This document shows, in pieces, positions 25,138 to 34,530 of a DNA stretch of 64,000 nucleotides. The position numbers and the translations under genes are program-made. Position 1 is the first letter of the stretch; every line of letters begins with the position of its first letter. The stretch is from Gluconacetobacter entanii (GTDB lineage: Bacteria > Pseudomonadota > Alphaproteobacteria > Acetobacterales > Acetobacteraceae): positions 1 through 64,000 of the forward strand of contig NZ_NKUF01000004.1 in the NCBI RefSeq assembly GCF_003206495.1, in the 5' to 3' direction. The notes under the pieces are model-generated. The model worked only from the letters and a program-made list of their open reading frames with translations, was not told the DNA's origin and ran no database searches.

Positions 25138-25992
25138 CTATGCGTTCCGTGTCACGATGGGGGTGCCCGGGGTCGATGCCCATTCCGCCCATGACCCGTC
25201 ATAGACGGCGTGCTGTCCCAGCCCCGCCGCCACCAGCCCGAGCGCCAGCACGCATGCGGTCATGCCGCTGCCGCATGTGCAGACGGCTTCCCTGTCGGGA
25301 CGCATGCCCGCGGCGGCGAAGACCTGTCGCAGTTCATGGGGCGGCCGCATGCGCCCGTCGGCCGTCAGCAGCGTCGTATAGGGCATGCTGGTCGCGCCGG
25401 GCATGTGCCCCGAGGGCATGCCCGCGCGCGGTTCGGGCTGTTCACCGGTAAAGCGCCCATGGGCGCGTGCATCAAGGATCAGCGATGAGCCGGGCGCATG
25501 GACGATGTCGAGCATGTCCCCAAGCCCCTTCAGCCTGCGCATGCGGGGACGCGCGACAAAGGGTGGCGTGTCCTGCGCGGGCACCGGGGTCGGCCCTGTC
25601 TCCAGCCGCAACCCTGCTTCCTGCCAGGCGGGCAGCCCGCCATCGAGCACCTGCGTGCGGTCATGGCCAAACAGCCCCATCAGCCACCAGCCACGCGCGG
25701 CGCAGGCCACGCCCTTCTGGTCATAAAAGATGATGCGGGCCCCGTCATGCAGGCCCAGCGCACGGGCCAGGCGGGTAAAGCGCGCCTGACCCGGCACCGT
25801 ATGGGGCAACGGGGAGTCCGGGTCCGAAAATGCGTCGATGTCAAACCGTCGCGCGCCGGGAATATGCCCCGACAGGAAACAGGTCTGCGGATCGAATTTC
25901 TGTCCCGGCAGGGCCTGCGTCGCGTCCAGTATGACAACATCGTCATGTGACAGGCAGCGGTCCAGGTCTTCGGCGGAAATCAGTGGGTGCAT
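25138..25992 (-). CDS. sseA: 3-mercaptopyruvate sulfurtransferase
   Basis: A two-domain rhodanese of 284 residues. The second domain carries the active-site loop CGSGMTA with Cys240, the six-residue loop typical of mercaptopyruvate sulfurtransferases rather than of thiosulfate-specific rhodaneses (CRKGVT). The first domain lacks a Cys at the same place, as usual. It transfers sulfane sulfur from 3-mercaptopyruvate to acceptors such as cyanide or thioredoxin. It is the first gene of a pair with metC. Confidence 0.9.
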   Translation of the reverse strand: MHPLISAEDLDRCLSHDDVVILDATQALPGQKFDPQTCFLSGHIPGARRFDIDAFSDPDSPLPHTVPGQARFTRLARALGLHDGARIIFYDQKGVACAARGWWLMGLFGHDRTQVLDGGLPAWQEAGLRLETGPTPVPAQDTPPFVARPRMRRLKGLGDMLDIVHAPGSSLILDARAHGRFTGEQPEPRAGMPSGHMPGATSMPYTTLLTADGRMRPPHELRQVFAAAGMRPDREAVCTCGSGMTACVLALGLVAAGLGQHAVYDGSWAEWASTPGTPIVTRNA

Positions 25993-26108
25993 ATCTGTGC
26001 CAACCTTTGGTGTTTCAGCGCTTTGCGATAAGGTGCAGCATATTGTGCCATGACGAAAGCGGGGTCACGCCTTCGCACGGATTGCCACGGGACGGATCGC
26101 GACGGATT

Positions 26109-27182
26109 ATGGTCGAACGCATCATGATGGGGCTTATGCTGGGGGGAATCGCCTTCGGCTGCGTTCTCATCCTCTACCCCTTCATGTCAGCCCTGCTGTG
26201 GGCGGCAATCCTGACATTTTCGACATGGCCGATCTATGTGCGGCTGCGGCGGCAGACCTCCCCGCTGATCGCCGCGCTGGGCATGACGGTCATGTCGGCG
26301 GTCGTGCTGGTGGTGCCGCTTACGCTTGTGGTCTCCAGCAGCATTGTCGAACTGCCCCAGACCCTGCCCGACGCGATCGACAGCATCACCACCTCCATCC
26401 ACCTGCCGCCCCTGCCCGCATGGCTGGGACATATCCCGCATCTGGGCGCGCAACTGAACGAGACGTGGGAGAAGTGGCGTGTGGACGTGGGCAATATCGA
26501 CCAGATGATACGCCCCTACAGCGGCCGACTGGTGCAATGGGCCCTTGCCGGGGTCATGCAACTCGCCAGCGGGCTTGCGCATCTGGGCATGGCGCTGTTC
26601 ATGGCGTTTTTCTTCTGGCTGGGCGGGGAAGCACTTGGTGATACGTTCGTTGCCGTCGTGCGGCGCATCGCCGGGGTCTATGCGGATCGTATCCTCGGGA
26701 TCATCGGGCGCACCATCCGGGGCACCGTCTATGGCATCATCGGCACCGCCCTGCTGCAGGGCGTGCTGACGGGGATCGGTTTCGCCATCGCGGGGATCTC
26801 CAACCCCATCCTGTGGGGCGGGATCACCGCCTTCATCTCCGTCCTGCCCATCGGCGCGCCGCTGATCTGGATACCGGCGGCGTTCTTCCTGTTCGTCGCC
26901 CACCATCCCGGCTGGGGCGTGTTCCTGCTGCTTTACGGGACCATCATCGTGTCGGGGGCCGATCATATCATGCGGCCCATGTTCATTGCCCGCGGGGCGC
27001 AGCTTCCCTATCTCCTGACGGTGCTGGGCGTTCTTGGGGGAATCTGGACGTTTGGCGGCCTTGGCATTTTTCTGGGGCCGGTGCTTATTGGTGTGGGATA
27101 TACCCTGACGGCTGAATTCGCCGCAGGAGATCCGGGCGCGCGCCTGCCGCCCGAGGTCAGGGAGCCATTTGTCGAGCCATGA
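26109..27182 (+). CDS. AI-2E-family (PerM-like) membrane transporter
   Basis: 357 residues with seven to eight transmembrane segments. Family features are the N-terminal helix pair (LYPFMSALLWAAILTFSTWPIYVRL) and the late block GIGFAIAGISNPILWG...FISVLPIGAPLIWIPAAFFLF. Members include the AI-2 exporter TqsA, sodium-proton exchangers and uncharacterised permeases, so the substrate is open. ATG at 26109 (MVERIMMGLML) is preferred; the frame extends 54 codons upstream into a region opposite sseA. The stop overlaps the start of the EEP gene by 4 bases. Confidence 0.85.
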   Translation: MVERIMMGLMLGGIAFGCVLILYPFMSALLWAAILTFSTWPIYVRLRRQTSPLIAALGMTVMSAVVLVVPLTLVVSSSIVELPQTLPDAIDSITTSIHLPPLPAWLGHIPHLGAQLNETWEKWRVDVGNIDQMIRPYSGRLVQWALAGVMQLASGLAHLGMALFMAFFFWLGGEALGDTFVAVVRRIAGVYADRILGIIGRTIRGTVYGIIGTALLQGVLTGIGFAIAGISNPILWGGITAFISVLPIGAPLIWIPAAFFLFVAHHPGWGVFLLLYGTIIVSGADHIMRPMFIARGAQLPYLLTVLGVLGGIWTFGGLGIFLGPVLIGVGYTLTAEFAAGDPGARLPPEVREPFVEP

Positions 27183-27883
27183 ACCTTGCGCGTCCGTATC
27201 TGCGGCTGCCCGCCATCGTCGCCCAGCCGGGGACTTCTCCCCTGCCGGGATACCAGCCCGCGTTCCGTTCCGAAAACAGCATCAGGATCATCAGTTGGAA
27301 CCTGTTGCGAAAGATCGGCGCCACGGTGCGCGATGTCGTGCACCTGATCCATCAGGAAAAGCCCGACCTGCTGCTGATGCAGGAGGCAACGATTGACATC
27401 GACGCCCTGCCCACGCTGATCGGGGGGCATTATGCGCGCTCCCCCCTGCCCGGCCGCATCCATGGCGTCGCATGCTGGAGCCCGTGGCCCTATCGCAGGC
27501 CGCCCATGACCTGCACCCTGCCGTCGGGGACGCTGATACGGCGCGTGGCGCAGATCATTGAATGTGGCCCGTTTGCCATCGCCAACGTGCACCTTTCGCA
27601 TGGGCAATTGCTGAACCGCCGGCAGTTGCGCCGCATGTCGCAGCTTCTGCCCTATCGTGCCGCGATCCTTGGGGACTTCAATCTTGTCGGTCCCACGCTG
27701 GTCCGGCATTTCCGTGATGTCGGCCCCCGTGCGCCCACGCATCGCATGGCCGATGTCCTGCCGATCCGGCTCGACCGGTGCCTGATCCGTGGCCTGTCAT
27801 GCGTGGAGCAGCGCGTGATCGACAATTACGCATCCGACCACCGTCCCATCGCCGTCCGGCTCGAACTCCTGCCTCAGAGATAG
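27179..27883 (+). CDS. Endonuclease/exonuclease/phosphatase-family protein
   Basis: 234 residues. The EEP fold signatures are in order: SWNLLRKIG, the metal-binding Glu in LMQEAT, NVHLSHG, LGDFNLVG, and the catalytic SDHRPIAV at the end. Members cleave phosphodiesters in DNA, RNA or lipids (sphingomyelinase-like). The lack of a clear signal peptide and the coupling to the AI-2E permease (ATGA overlap) do not settle the substrate. The stop region overlaps the opposing cardiolipin synthase gene by 10 bases. Confidence 0.85.
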   Translation: MNLARPYLRLPAIVAQPGTSPLPGYQPAFRSENSIRIISWNLLRKIGATVRDVVHLIHQEKPDLLLMQEATIDIDALPTLIGGHYARSPLPGRIHGVACWSPWPYRRPPMTCTLPSGTLIRRVAQIIECGPFAIANVHLSHGQLLNRRQLRRMSQLLPYRAAILGDFNLVGPTLVRHFRDVGPRAPTHRMADVLPIRLDRCLIRGLSCVEQRVIDNYASDHRPIAVRLELLPQR

Positions 27884-29292
27884 GGCAGGAGCAGCCGTGC
27901 CGAGGCATCGCGCAGCCTGACCGGCAGGGAACGCCGGTCGAGGTCGTGATGGGTCAGGCGTTCATGGCGATGGCGGATGATGAAATCGTCAATCGTGGCA
28001 GCCAGCGTATCATCATAGATTTCGAGGTTGATCTCGAAATTCAGCCGCAGGCTGCGCACGTCAATGTTCGAACTGCCCACGAATGACCAGTGCCGGTCCA
28101 CGACCATGAGTTTCGAGTGGTTGAAGGGCGGTCGCGCCTGCCAGACCCTGCAACCGGAATCGAGGAAGCGCGGCAGGTTCGCCGCCCGTGCCCAGTCGAT
28201 GAAGATATGGTTGCTGTGGCGCGGGACGATGATGTCCACCTCGATCCCGCGCAGCGCCGCAAGGGCAAGTTCCGTCAGGAACCTGTCATCGGGAAGGAAA
28301 TACGGCGTCATCAGACGCACGGAATGCCGGGCCATCGGAATGGCCTGCAGCATGGTGTATTCGATCTTCTCCAGGTCGGAATCCGGTCCCGCCGTGACAA
28401 TGCGCGTCAGGCTGTCGCCATGGGCCTTCTGTTCGGGGAAGAACAGGTCTGCCAGTAGTTCCTCCCCCGTGGTGAAGGTCCAGTCGCGGGCGAAGGCCTC
28501 GCTCAACTGGTGGATGACCGGCCCGGCAATGCGGAAATGCGTGTCGGAGACGGGATGGGCCGGATGCAGCGCCGTCAGGTTCTCCCTGCCGATATTCAGC
28601 CCGCCCATGAACCCGGTCTGGCCATCGACCACCAGGATTTTCTTGTGATCGCGCATGTTGATGAACGGCATGCGCCACGGCAGCATCGAATGCATGAACC
28701 GCCCGACCGGCACCCCTGCCCGCGCCAGCCTGCTGGCGATCGCGCAATGGAAATAGCCGCTGCCCACGCCATCGACCAGCACCCGCACCTGTGCGCCGCG
28801 CCGGTGGGCCGCAATCAGCGCATCGCAGAATTTATGCCCGATTTCGTCTGGCCGGAAAATATATGAACACAGCAGGACCGTGCTTTGCGCCCCTTCAATC
28901 GCCGCGAGCATCTGTGGATACGCGCTGTCGCCGTCATGCAGCTGGGTGACAAGGTTGCCGGCCAGCAACGGACGCTGTGTCAGTTTCGTGACCATCTCCG
29001 CCAGCGGGGCAAAGCGTCCCTCCTCCCCCCTGCGCCAGCGCGAGGTCATGGTGCGGCTGTGCCACGGATGCAGGCCGACCAGGCGCTTTGCGCGCCGCCG
29101 CACACGGTTGATGCCGAACATCGAATACAGGATGCCACCGGTCAGCGGCATGAGGACCGTGACACCGATCCACCCGATGGAGGCCCCTACGTCACGTTTC
29201 GTCAGCAGCACATGGACGATGACAACCGCCACGATACACAGGCGCAGCGCCAGCACGATCGGGGCAAGGAAAGTGACGTAAGTATAGATCAT
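27874..29292 (-). CDS. cls: Cardiolipin synthase (phospholipase D superfamily)
   Basis: About 472 residues. Two N-terminal membrane helices (LAPIVLALRLCIVAVVIVHVLL and a second one before INRVRRRAKR) precede two HKD domains: HKKILVVDG...GGLNIG and HSKLMVVDRHW...GSSNID. It condenses two phosphatidylglycerols into cardiolipin and glycerol in the inner membrane. Start MIYTYVTFLAP was chosen because the 64 upstream codons run into the yraN leader and lack a signal. The binding site is weak. Confidence 0.9.
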   Translation of the reverse strand: MIYTYVTFLAPIVLALRLCIVAVVIVHVLLTKRDVGASIGWIGVTVLMPLTGGILYSMFGINRVRRRAKRLVGLHPWHSRTMTSRWRRGEEGRFAPLAEMVTKLTQRPLLAGNLVTQLHDGDSAYPQMLAAIEGAQSTVLLCSYIFRPDEIGHKFCDALIAAHRRGAQVRVLVDGVGSGYFHCAIASRLARAGVPVGRFMHSMLPWRMPFINMRDHKKILVVDGQTGFMGGLNIGRENLTALHPAHPVSDTHFRIAGPVIHQLSEAFARDWTFTTGEELLADLFFPEQKAHGDSLTRIVTAGPDSDLEKIEYTMLQAIPMARHSVRLMTPYFLPDDRFLTELALAALRGIEVDIIVPRHSNHIFIDWARAANLPRFLDSGCRVWQARPPFNHSKLMVVDRHWSFVGSSNIDVRSLRLNFEINLEIYDDTLAATIDDFIIRHRHERLTHHDLDRRSLPVRLRDASARLLLPYL

Positions 29293-29425
29293 GATGCGGT
29301 CATTATTCCGTACGCGCCATGAAGGCATGAAAATTCGACACAGGCCGTCATGTTGGCTGCCCCGTGAGACCCGGATCGCGGTATTGCTGGTCCCTGCGCA
29401 GGCATCCCCGGGCAAAGGAAATGTA

Positions 29426-29836
29426 ATGAAAGTCGCGACAACGCCAGAAGCCCCATCATCGCCATCATGGCGGAAGCGTTCCATGGGACGGCGATCCCAT
29501 CACAGGGGACTGGAAGCGGAACGGAAGGTCATGGAGCGGATGCGGTCGGAAGGATGGACCATCCTGGCGCAGCGCGCCCGCACGGCATGGGGGGAAATTG
29601 ATATCGTCGCCATCCGTGACGGTATGCTGGTCTTTACGGAAGTGAAGGCACGTCCGTCGATCATGCAGGCAGGCGATGCCATCTCGCGCCGCACGATGCA
29701 GCGCCTGATGAATGCGGCGCAGGCCCTGTGCATGCTCAATACCGGATGGACCTATGACGAAATGCGCTTTGACGTGGTGGTAGTCCTGCCCGATGGCGAT
29801 CTGCATCGCATCGAGGACGCATTCAGGATGGAGTGA
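29426..29836 (+). CDS. yraN: YraN family endonuclease-like protein (UPF0102)
   Basis: 136 residues from MKVATTPEAP, with AAAGGAAAT just upstream. The restriction-endonuclease-like core is visible: GLEAERKV near residues 28-34, WGEIDIVA (56-62) and FTEVKAR (70-76), giving the E-x-D-x-E-x-K arrangement. YraN proteins are widespread; a nuclease role on branched or damaged DNA is suspected but not established. A basic, Ser/Pro-rich N-terminal extension of about 25 residues precedes the core. Divergent from cls. Confidence 0.9.
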   Translation: MKVATTPEAPSSPSWRKRSMGRRSHHRGLEAERKVMERMRSEGWTILAQRARTAWGEIDIVAIRDGMLVFTEVKARPSIMQAGDAISRRTMQRLMNAAQALCMLNTGWTYDEMRFDVVVVLPDGDLHRIEDAFRME

Positions 29837-29853
29837 GCCGCAATCCGGGACAA

Positions 29854-30186
29854 TCAGGTCCGGTGATGGAGGCTCGTACGTGTCACGTGATGGATGGCGG
29901 TCGTGCCATGCGGACGGTAGGACACTTCATGAACCAGGGAATGGCGCACGTGCGATGACGTCGCGTGATGGGCGGATGCCACAACGACATGATGCCCGGC
30001 AACAGCACGGCGATAGACCACATGGCGCACCGGCGGCGGCGGCGCGGTCAGGGCGCTGAGTGTCAGGCGATCTGCTTCCATCTCTGTCATGGCATGGCTA
30101 CGTGCCTGCGCCTGTGGCGTGACGCTGTAGAAGAAACCCGCGCAAACCACCGACAGGGTCGTGATTCGCAAGCACGTATGGCGCAT
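29854..30186 (-). CDS. Exported histidine-rich protein (110 aa)
   Basis: A signal peptide (MRHTCLRITTLSVVCAGFFYSV ending AQA-R) leads to a mature region in which the last ~55 residues are strikingly rich in His, often in pairs (GHHVVV, SAHHATSS, AIHHV, LHHRT). A TTGGAG site lies upstream of the ATG. His-rich exported peptides can bind Cu, Zn or Ni; that role is inference. No domain was recognised, and the gene converges on yraN. Confidence 0.65.
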   Translation of the reverse strand: MRHTCLRITTLSVVCAGFFYSVTPQAQARSHAMTEMEADRLTLSALTAPPPPVRHVVYRRAVAGHHVVVASAHHATSSHVRHSLVHEVSYRPHGTTAIHHVTRTSLHHRT

Positions 30187-30263
30187 CTAACACTCCAATT
30201 CAGTCATCGCAGCGAAGCTACGCAAAATCGGGTGCGCAAGGCAAGGCTCCGCACTGGCTGAAA

Positions 30264-30301
30264 CAAAAAAAAGCGGAAGGGAGCCTGCGCTTCCCTTCCG
30301 C
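30264..30301 (-). terminator. Intrinsic terminator of the purine/bolA/grxD operon
   Basis: Perfect 10-bp stem GCGGAAGGGA/TCCCTTCCGC with a 9-base loop, then eight T residues on the minus strand (30265-30272). Confidence 0.9.
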
Positions 30302-30343
30302 CTTCTGTTCCGGCTGTTACACCGGGGACCTGTCGGGTGCCGT

Positions 30344-30679
30344 TCAGGCAGATGCCGCGACAATGCCCTTTTCAGCCAGCAGCTTCTGCAGTTCGCCGGA
30401 CTGGTACATCTCCGTCACGATGTCACAGCCACCGATGAACTCGCCCTTGACATAAAGCTGCGGCACCGTGGGCCAGTTCGAAAAATCCTTGATCCCCTGA
30501 CGCAGGGCCGGATCTTCGAGGACATTGGCGGTCTTGAACGGCACGCCCAGATGCTTGAGGATCTGCACGACGCGTGCGGAAAAACCGCACTGCGGGAAGG
30601 TCGCATCGCCCTTCATGTACAGCATGACCGGATTGGCGTCGATCTGCGCCTGGATCTGCTGGGTGATGGTTTCGGCCAT
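30344..30679 (-). CDS. grxD: Monothiol glutaredoxin Grx4 (CGFS type)
   Basis: 111 residues with the monothiol active site CGFS at 31-34 and the glutathione-binding KGD and WPTVPQLYVKGEFIGGCDI motifs. Class II monothiol glutaredoxins hold a [2Fe-2S] cluster at a dimer interface and pass it on, with BolA as partner. Its gene lies 52 bases after bolA, matching that known partnership. It is the last gene before the terminator. Confidence 0.96.
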   Translation of the reverse strand: MAETITQQIQAQIDANPVMLYMKGDATFPQCGFSARVVQILKHLGVPFKTANVLEDPALRQGIKDFSNWPTVPQLYVKGEFIGGCDIVTEMYQSGELQKLLAEKGIVAASA

Positions 30680-30731
30680 AATAATGGACTCCTCGTTCTG
30701 ATGACCGGCTGCCTGCCCCGGTTCGGGGGGA

Positions 30732-30965
30732 TCAGTCCGGTGTACTGGTCTGAAGGGCGAGTGCGTGCAGCTTGCCCCCCATATGCCCCTGCAACGCGTT
30801 ATAGACCAACTGGTGCTGTTTCACGCGGGACAGGCCGCGAAACGCATTGCTGACGACCTTGCAGGCGTAATGGTCGCCATCCCCCGCAAGGTCGTCGATG
30901 TGGATCTGCGCATCCGGCAGCGCGCCACGGATGTAGGTTTCGATTTCCTGGGCCGTCATGGCCAT
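30732..30965 (-). CDS. bolA: BolA family protein
   Basis: 77 residues. The class II KH-like fold is marked by the HIDDLAGDGDHYACKVVSNAF segment and the C-terminal RVKQHQLVYNALQGHMGGKLHALALQT. It binds the CGFS glutaredoxin to make a [2Fe-2S] heterodimer used in Fe-S trafficking and iron sensing. Neighbours purL (28 bases upstream) and grxD match the usual alphaproteobacterial order. Confidence 0.95.
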   Translation of the reverse strand: MAMTAQEIETYIRGALPDAQIHIDDLAGDGDHYACKVVSNAFRGLSRVKQHQLVYNALQGHMGGKLHALALQTSTPD

Positions 30966-30993
30966 CGGCTGTTCTCCTGCCTGTCCCTGGTGT

Positions 30994-33204
30994 TCAGCGA
31001 TCCATGAGTCGCGGGAAGAATTCCTTGTTCACCGCGACGAGACGTGCCTTTGATATTGTGGAGCCATGGGGCAATGTCAAACCGTCACCGCCACTTTGGC
31101 CCAGCACGCGACACGGGACGGAGGCCTGCGCCGCCCGGTCCATGAACGCCTTGCCATCGCGGACCGCGACGATGTAGCGCGCCTGATCCTCACCGAACCA
31201 GAAGGCTTCGGGACGCATGCCCGCCTGCGGTGCCAGCAGGGTGCATCCGGCGTCGCCCGCCATGACCATTTCCGTCACGGTGACCAGCAGGCCACCATCC
31301 GCCACGTCATGACACGCAACGATGGTGCCATCGAGGATGGACGCGCGTACGAAATCGCCATTGCGACGTTCGGCCTGTAGATCGACCGCAGGCGGTTCGC
31401 CATCCTGGCTGCCATGGATTTCACGCAGCCACAGCGACTGCCCCAGTTCGCCGCGTGTCTCGCCAATCACGATCACGTCACACCCGTCGGGCATGCCCAG
31501 TCCCACGGCCTTCGTGACGTCATCAAGCACGCCAAGCCCGCCAATCGCGGGTGTCGGCAGGATGGAAACCGACTCCCCATCCGGGCCACGGGTTTCGTTG
31601 TAGAGCGAGACATTGCCGCTGACGACCGGGAAGTCGAGTGCGCGGCACGCATCGCCCATGCCCGCGATGGCATCGACGAACTGCCCCATCACCTCGGGCT
31701 TTTCGGGGGAGCCGAAGTTGAGGTTGTCCGTTACCGCCAGCGGACGCGCGCCGGTGGCGGTCAGGTTGCGCCATGCCTCCGCCACGGCCTGCGCGCCGCC
31801 GGTCCGGGCGTTCGCGCGGCAGTAGCGCGGCGTGCAGTCCGTTGTCATCGCAAGGCCGAGCGTCGTGCCCTCGACCTGTATGATGGCCGCGTCGGCCGCG
31901 CCGGGGCGCCGGACGGTCTGGCCGCCCACCGTGCTGTCATACTGGTTCCACACCCACTCGCGCGAGGCGAGGTCGGGGCAGCGGATCAGCCGCAGCAGCG
32001 CCTGTTCGATCCCCACCGGGTCTGTAATCTGACCCAGCGGCACGGGCGGCAGGGCCGGCGCGGTCGGGCGGTGATAGACCGGGGCCTGGTCCGCCAGCGG
32101 CGCCAGCGGGATATCCGCCTCCGTCTGCCCCTTGTGGCGCAGGACGATGCGTCCCGTGTCCGTCAGGTGGCCGATGACGGCGAAATCCAGTTCCCACTTG
32201 TCGAAAATGGCGCGGGCCTGTTCCGTACGGTCGGGACGGATGACGATCAGCATCCGCTCCTGGCTTTCCGACAGCATCATTTCATAGGCCGTCATGCCGC
32301 GTTCGCGCTGTGGCACCTGGTCGAGGTCGAGTTCGATGCCCACCCCGCCCTTGCCCGCCATTTCCACGGCGGAGGACGTCAGGCCGGCAGCCCCCATGTC
32401 CTGAATGGCGACGATCGCGTCGGTCGCCATCAGTTCAAGGCACGCCTCAATCAGAAGTTTTTCAACGAACGGGTCGCCCACCTGGACCGTGGGACGCTTG
32501 GCCAGCGCGTCCTCGTCAAACTCGGACGAGGACATTGTGGCCCCGTGGATCCCGTCACGCCCGGTCTTCGACCCGACATAGATGACGGGATTGCCAACGC
32601 CTGCCGCCGCCGACAGGAAGATGCGGTCCTGACGCGCGACCCCCACCGTCATCGCATTGACCAGCGGATTGCCGTCATAGGCGGGATGGAAGTTGATTTC
32701 CCCCCCGACGGTGGGAACGCCGACGCAGTTGCCATACCCGCCAACGCCACGCACGACGCCATCGACGATGCGCCGCGTCTGCGGGTTGTCGGGATCGCCA
32801 AAGCGCAGGGCATTGAGGTTCGCAACCGGGCGCGCGCCCATCGTGAAGACGTCGCGCAGGATGCCGCCAACCCCCGTTGCCGCCCCCTGGTAGGGTTCGA
32901 TGAAGGAGGGATGGTTGTGGCTTTCCATCTTGAAGATGGCGGCAAGCCCCTGCCCGATATCGACGACGCCCGCGTTCTCGCCCGGTCCATGGATGACCCA
33001 CGGCGCCTTCGTCGGCAGCGTCTTCAGATACGCGCGCGACGATTTGTAGGAGCAGTGTTCCGACCACATGACGGAAAAAATACCCAGTTCGGTCAGGCTC
33101 GGCGTGCGTCCCATGATGGACAGCACATTGCCGTATTCCTCCGCCGTCAGGCCGAATTCCTTCGCCAGCGCCTCGTTGACGGGCTTCTGTCCTGCTGTGC
33201 TCAT
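30994..33204 (-). CDS. purL: Phosphoribosylformylglycinamidine synthase, large subunit
   Basis: 736 residues, the short PurL that needs separate PurQ and PurS, unlike the ~1290-residue fused enzyme of E. coli. The AIR-synthase-type domains with ATP-binding segments are seen ([60 protein letters not shown]). It converts FGAR, ATP and glutamine to FGAM in purine synthesis. ATG overlaps the purQ stop by 4 bases. Confidence 0.97.
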   Translation of the reverse strand: MSTAGQKPVNEALAKEFGLTAEEYGNVLSIMGRTPSLTELGIFSVMWSEHCSYKSSRAYLKTLPTKAPWVIHGPGENAGVVDIGQGLAAIFKMESHNHPSFIEPYQGAATGVGGILRDVFTMGARPVANLNALRFGDPDNPQTRRIVDGVVRGVGGYGNCVGVPTVGGEINFHPAYDGNPLVNAMTVGVARQDRIFLSAAAGVGNPVIYVGSKTGRDGIHGATMSSSEFDEDALAKRPTVQVGDPFVEKLLIEACLELMATDAIVAIQDMGAAGLTSSAVEMAGKGGVGIELDLDQVPQRERGMTAYEMMLSESQERMLIVIRPDRTEQARAIFDKWELDFAVIGHLTDTGRIVLRHKGQTEADIPLAPLADQAPVYHRPTAPALPPVPLGQITDPVGIEQALLRLIRCPDLASREWVWNQYDSTVGGQTVRRPGAADAAIIQVEGTTLGLAMTTDCTPRYCRANARTGGAQAVAEAWRNLTATGARPLAVTDNLNFGSPEKPEVMGQFVDAIAGMGDACRALDFPVVSGNVSLYNETRGPDGESVSILPTPAIGGLGVLDDVTKAVGLGMPDGCDVIVIGETRGELGQSLWLREIHGSQDGEPPAVDLQAERRNGDFVRASILDGTIVACHDVADGGLLVTVTEMVMAGDAGCTLLAPQAGMRPEAFWFGEDQARYIVAVRDGKAFMDRAAQASVPCRVLGQSGGDGLTLPHGSTISKARLVAVNKEFFPRLMDR

Positions 33205-33902
33205 CCGACCAGCGCCTCCACCAGACCTGTAAACAGCGGCTTTCCGTCTTCTCCGCCCATCAGGGGATCCACCAGATCCTCGGGGTGCGGCATCATGCCG
33301 CAGATGCGCAGGTTCTCGCTGAAGACGCCAGCGATGGCCCCCATGCTTCCGTTGGGGTTGAGCGTGCCATCCCCGGCATCAAGCCGTCCGTCCGCCGCGA
33401 CATAGCGGAAGGCGACGCGGTTGGTGTCTTCAAGCATGCGGATCGTCTCGTGGTCGGCGATGTAATTGCCGTCCCCATGCGCCATGGGCGTGCGAAACAC
33501 GTCATGGCGCTTCCAGTGGCGGGTGAACGGCGTGTCGTTGCGTTCAACGCGCAGGAAGCAGTCCTGTGACAGGAACCGCAGCGAGGCGTTGCGCAGCAGC
33601 GCGCCGGGCAGAAGCTGTGCTTCCGTCAGGATCTGGAAGCCATTGCACACGCCAAGGATATGCCCGCCCGCCTGCGCGAAGCGGCGGATGGCGGGCATGA
33701 TCGGCGCATGGGCCGCCATCGCCCCGCACCGCAGGTAATCGCCATAGCTGAAGCCACCGGGCAGCACGACGAGGTCAAGGTCCGGCAGTTCCGTTTCGCG
33801 GTGCCAGATCATGCGGGGGGCGACGCCGGTCACGCTGCGCAGCGCGATCGCCATGTCACGTTCCCGGTTGGTGCCGGGAAAAACAACAATGCCCGCCTTC
33901 AT
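33201..33902 (-). CDS. purQ: Phosphoribosylformylglycinamidine synthase, glutaminase subunit
   Basis: 233 residues of class I glutamine amidotransferase fold. The nucleophile is Cys86 in ILGVCNGFQ, with the oxyanion region [10 protein letters not shown] and the His/Glu pair in MMPHPEDLV near the C terminus. It supplies ammonia to PurL. The start overlaps the stop of the exported Rap1a-like gene by 4 bases, so the operon reads purS, Rap1a-like, purQ, purL without gaps. Confidence 0.97.
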   Translation of the reverse strand: MKAGIVVFPGTNRERDMAIALRSVTGVAPRMIWHRETELPDLDLVVLPGGFSYGDYLRCGAMAAHAPIMPAIRRFAQAGGHILGVCNGFQILTEAQLLPGALLRNASLRFLSQDCFLRVERNDTPFTRHWKRHDVFRTPMAHGDGNYIADHETIRMLEDTNRVAFRYVAADGRLDAGDGTLNPNGSMGAIAGVFSENLRICGMMPHPEDLVDPLMGGEDGKPLFTGLVEALVG

Positions 33903-34288
33903 TTGTGATCGCCGCAGGGATAGGCTTCATGAAGCGCGGTAAAGACCGCCTCCCCCGCCGGGCGGGAAAGCTGGTCGCGATGCGCCTTCATCCAGTCCAC
34001 GACCTTGCCGCGCATGTCGGACAGGTTGGTCGCGGGCGCGATGCAGAACGCGGCGACATCGTGCTGGTCCTTTTCCGCATTGCGCTCGAACAGGTGCGCA
34101 AGGGCCGCGGCATCCGCCACGCCGGAAATGTAGGAGTCACACAGCCCCGTGCCCGACGCGCGCGTGCACAGCGTGCCCAGCTGCGACGCGGGCATGCGCG
34201 AAACGCGCTGCGCATGTGCGTCCGAACGCGGCAGCAGGCCCACGCCAAGCGCGCAGGCCGCAAGGAAAATGCCCGTTGCCGTCTTCAT
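33899..34288 (-). CDS. Exported Rap1a/Tai-like small protein inside the purine operon
   Basis: 129 residues with a signal peptide ([12 protein letters not shown] ending AHA-Q) and four Cys in the mature part (41, 50, 82, 125), enough for two disulfides. The pattern [26 protein letters not shown], and EAYPCGDH matches the Rap1a/Tai group, periplasmic proteins best known as immunity partners of type VI amidase effectors, although many have no such link. No effector or secretion gene is nearby. It overlaps purS and purQ by 4 bases each, so it is translated with them. Its role there is unknown. Confidence 0.75.
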   Translation of the reverse strand: MKTATGIFLAACALGVGLLPRSDAHAQRVSRMPASQLGTLCTRASGTGLCDSYISGVADAAALAHLFERNAEKDQHDVAAFCIAPATNLSDMRGKVVDWMKAHRDQLSRPAGEAVFTALHEAYPCGDHK

Positions 34289-34530
34289 TCCTCAACGACC
34301 TCCGCCGCGAAATCCTCGATCACGAGGTTGGCAAGCAGCGCGCGGGCCATTTCGTTGGCCTGCACGATGGCACGGGCCGGGTCGCTTTCGGAGAGTTCGA
34401 GGTCGATCACCCGCCCGATGCGCACGTCACCGACATTCTTGAAGTCGAGCACATGCAGCGCATGTTCCACCGCCTTGCCCTGGGGGTCGAGCACGCCGTC
34501 CTTGAGCATGACCGTCACGCGTACTTTCAT
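34285..34530 (-). CDS. purS: Phosphoribosylformylglycinamidine synthase subunit PurS
   Basis: 81 residues, [21 protein letters not shown]..., the small PurS fold that bridges PurL and PurQ for ammonia transfer. An open frame upstream belongs to purC in another reading frame; the ATG at 34530 overlaps the purC stop by 4 bases. The downstream overlap is with the Rap1a-like gene. Confidence 0.95.
   Translation of the reverse strand: MKVRVTVMLKDGVLDPQGKAVEHALHVLDFKNVGDVRIGRVIDLELSESDPARAIVQANEMARALLANLVIEDFAAEVVEE

Noticed and set aside
31414-33405. A 663-codon plus-strand frame opposite purL
   Set aside because: Antisense shadow of purL and of the end of purQ, with no recognisable domain.
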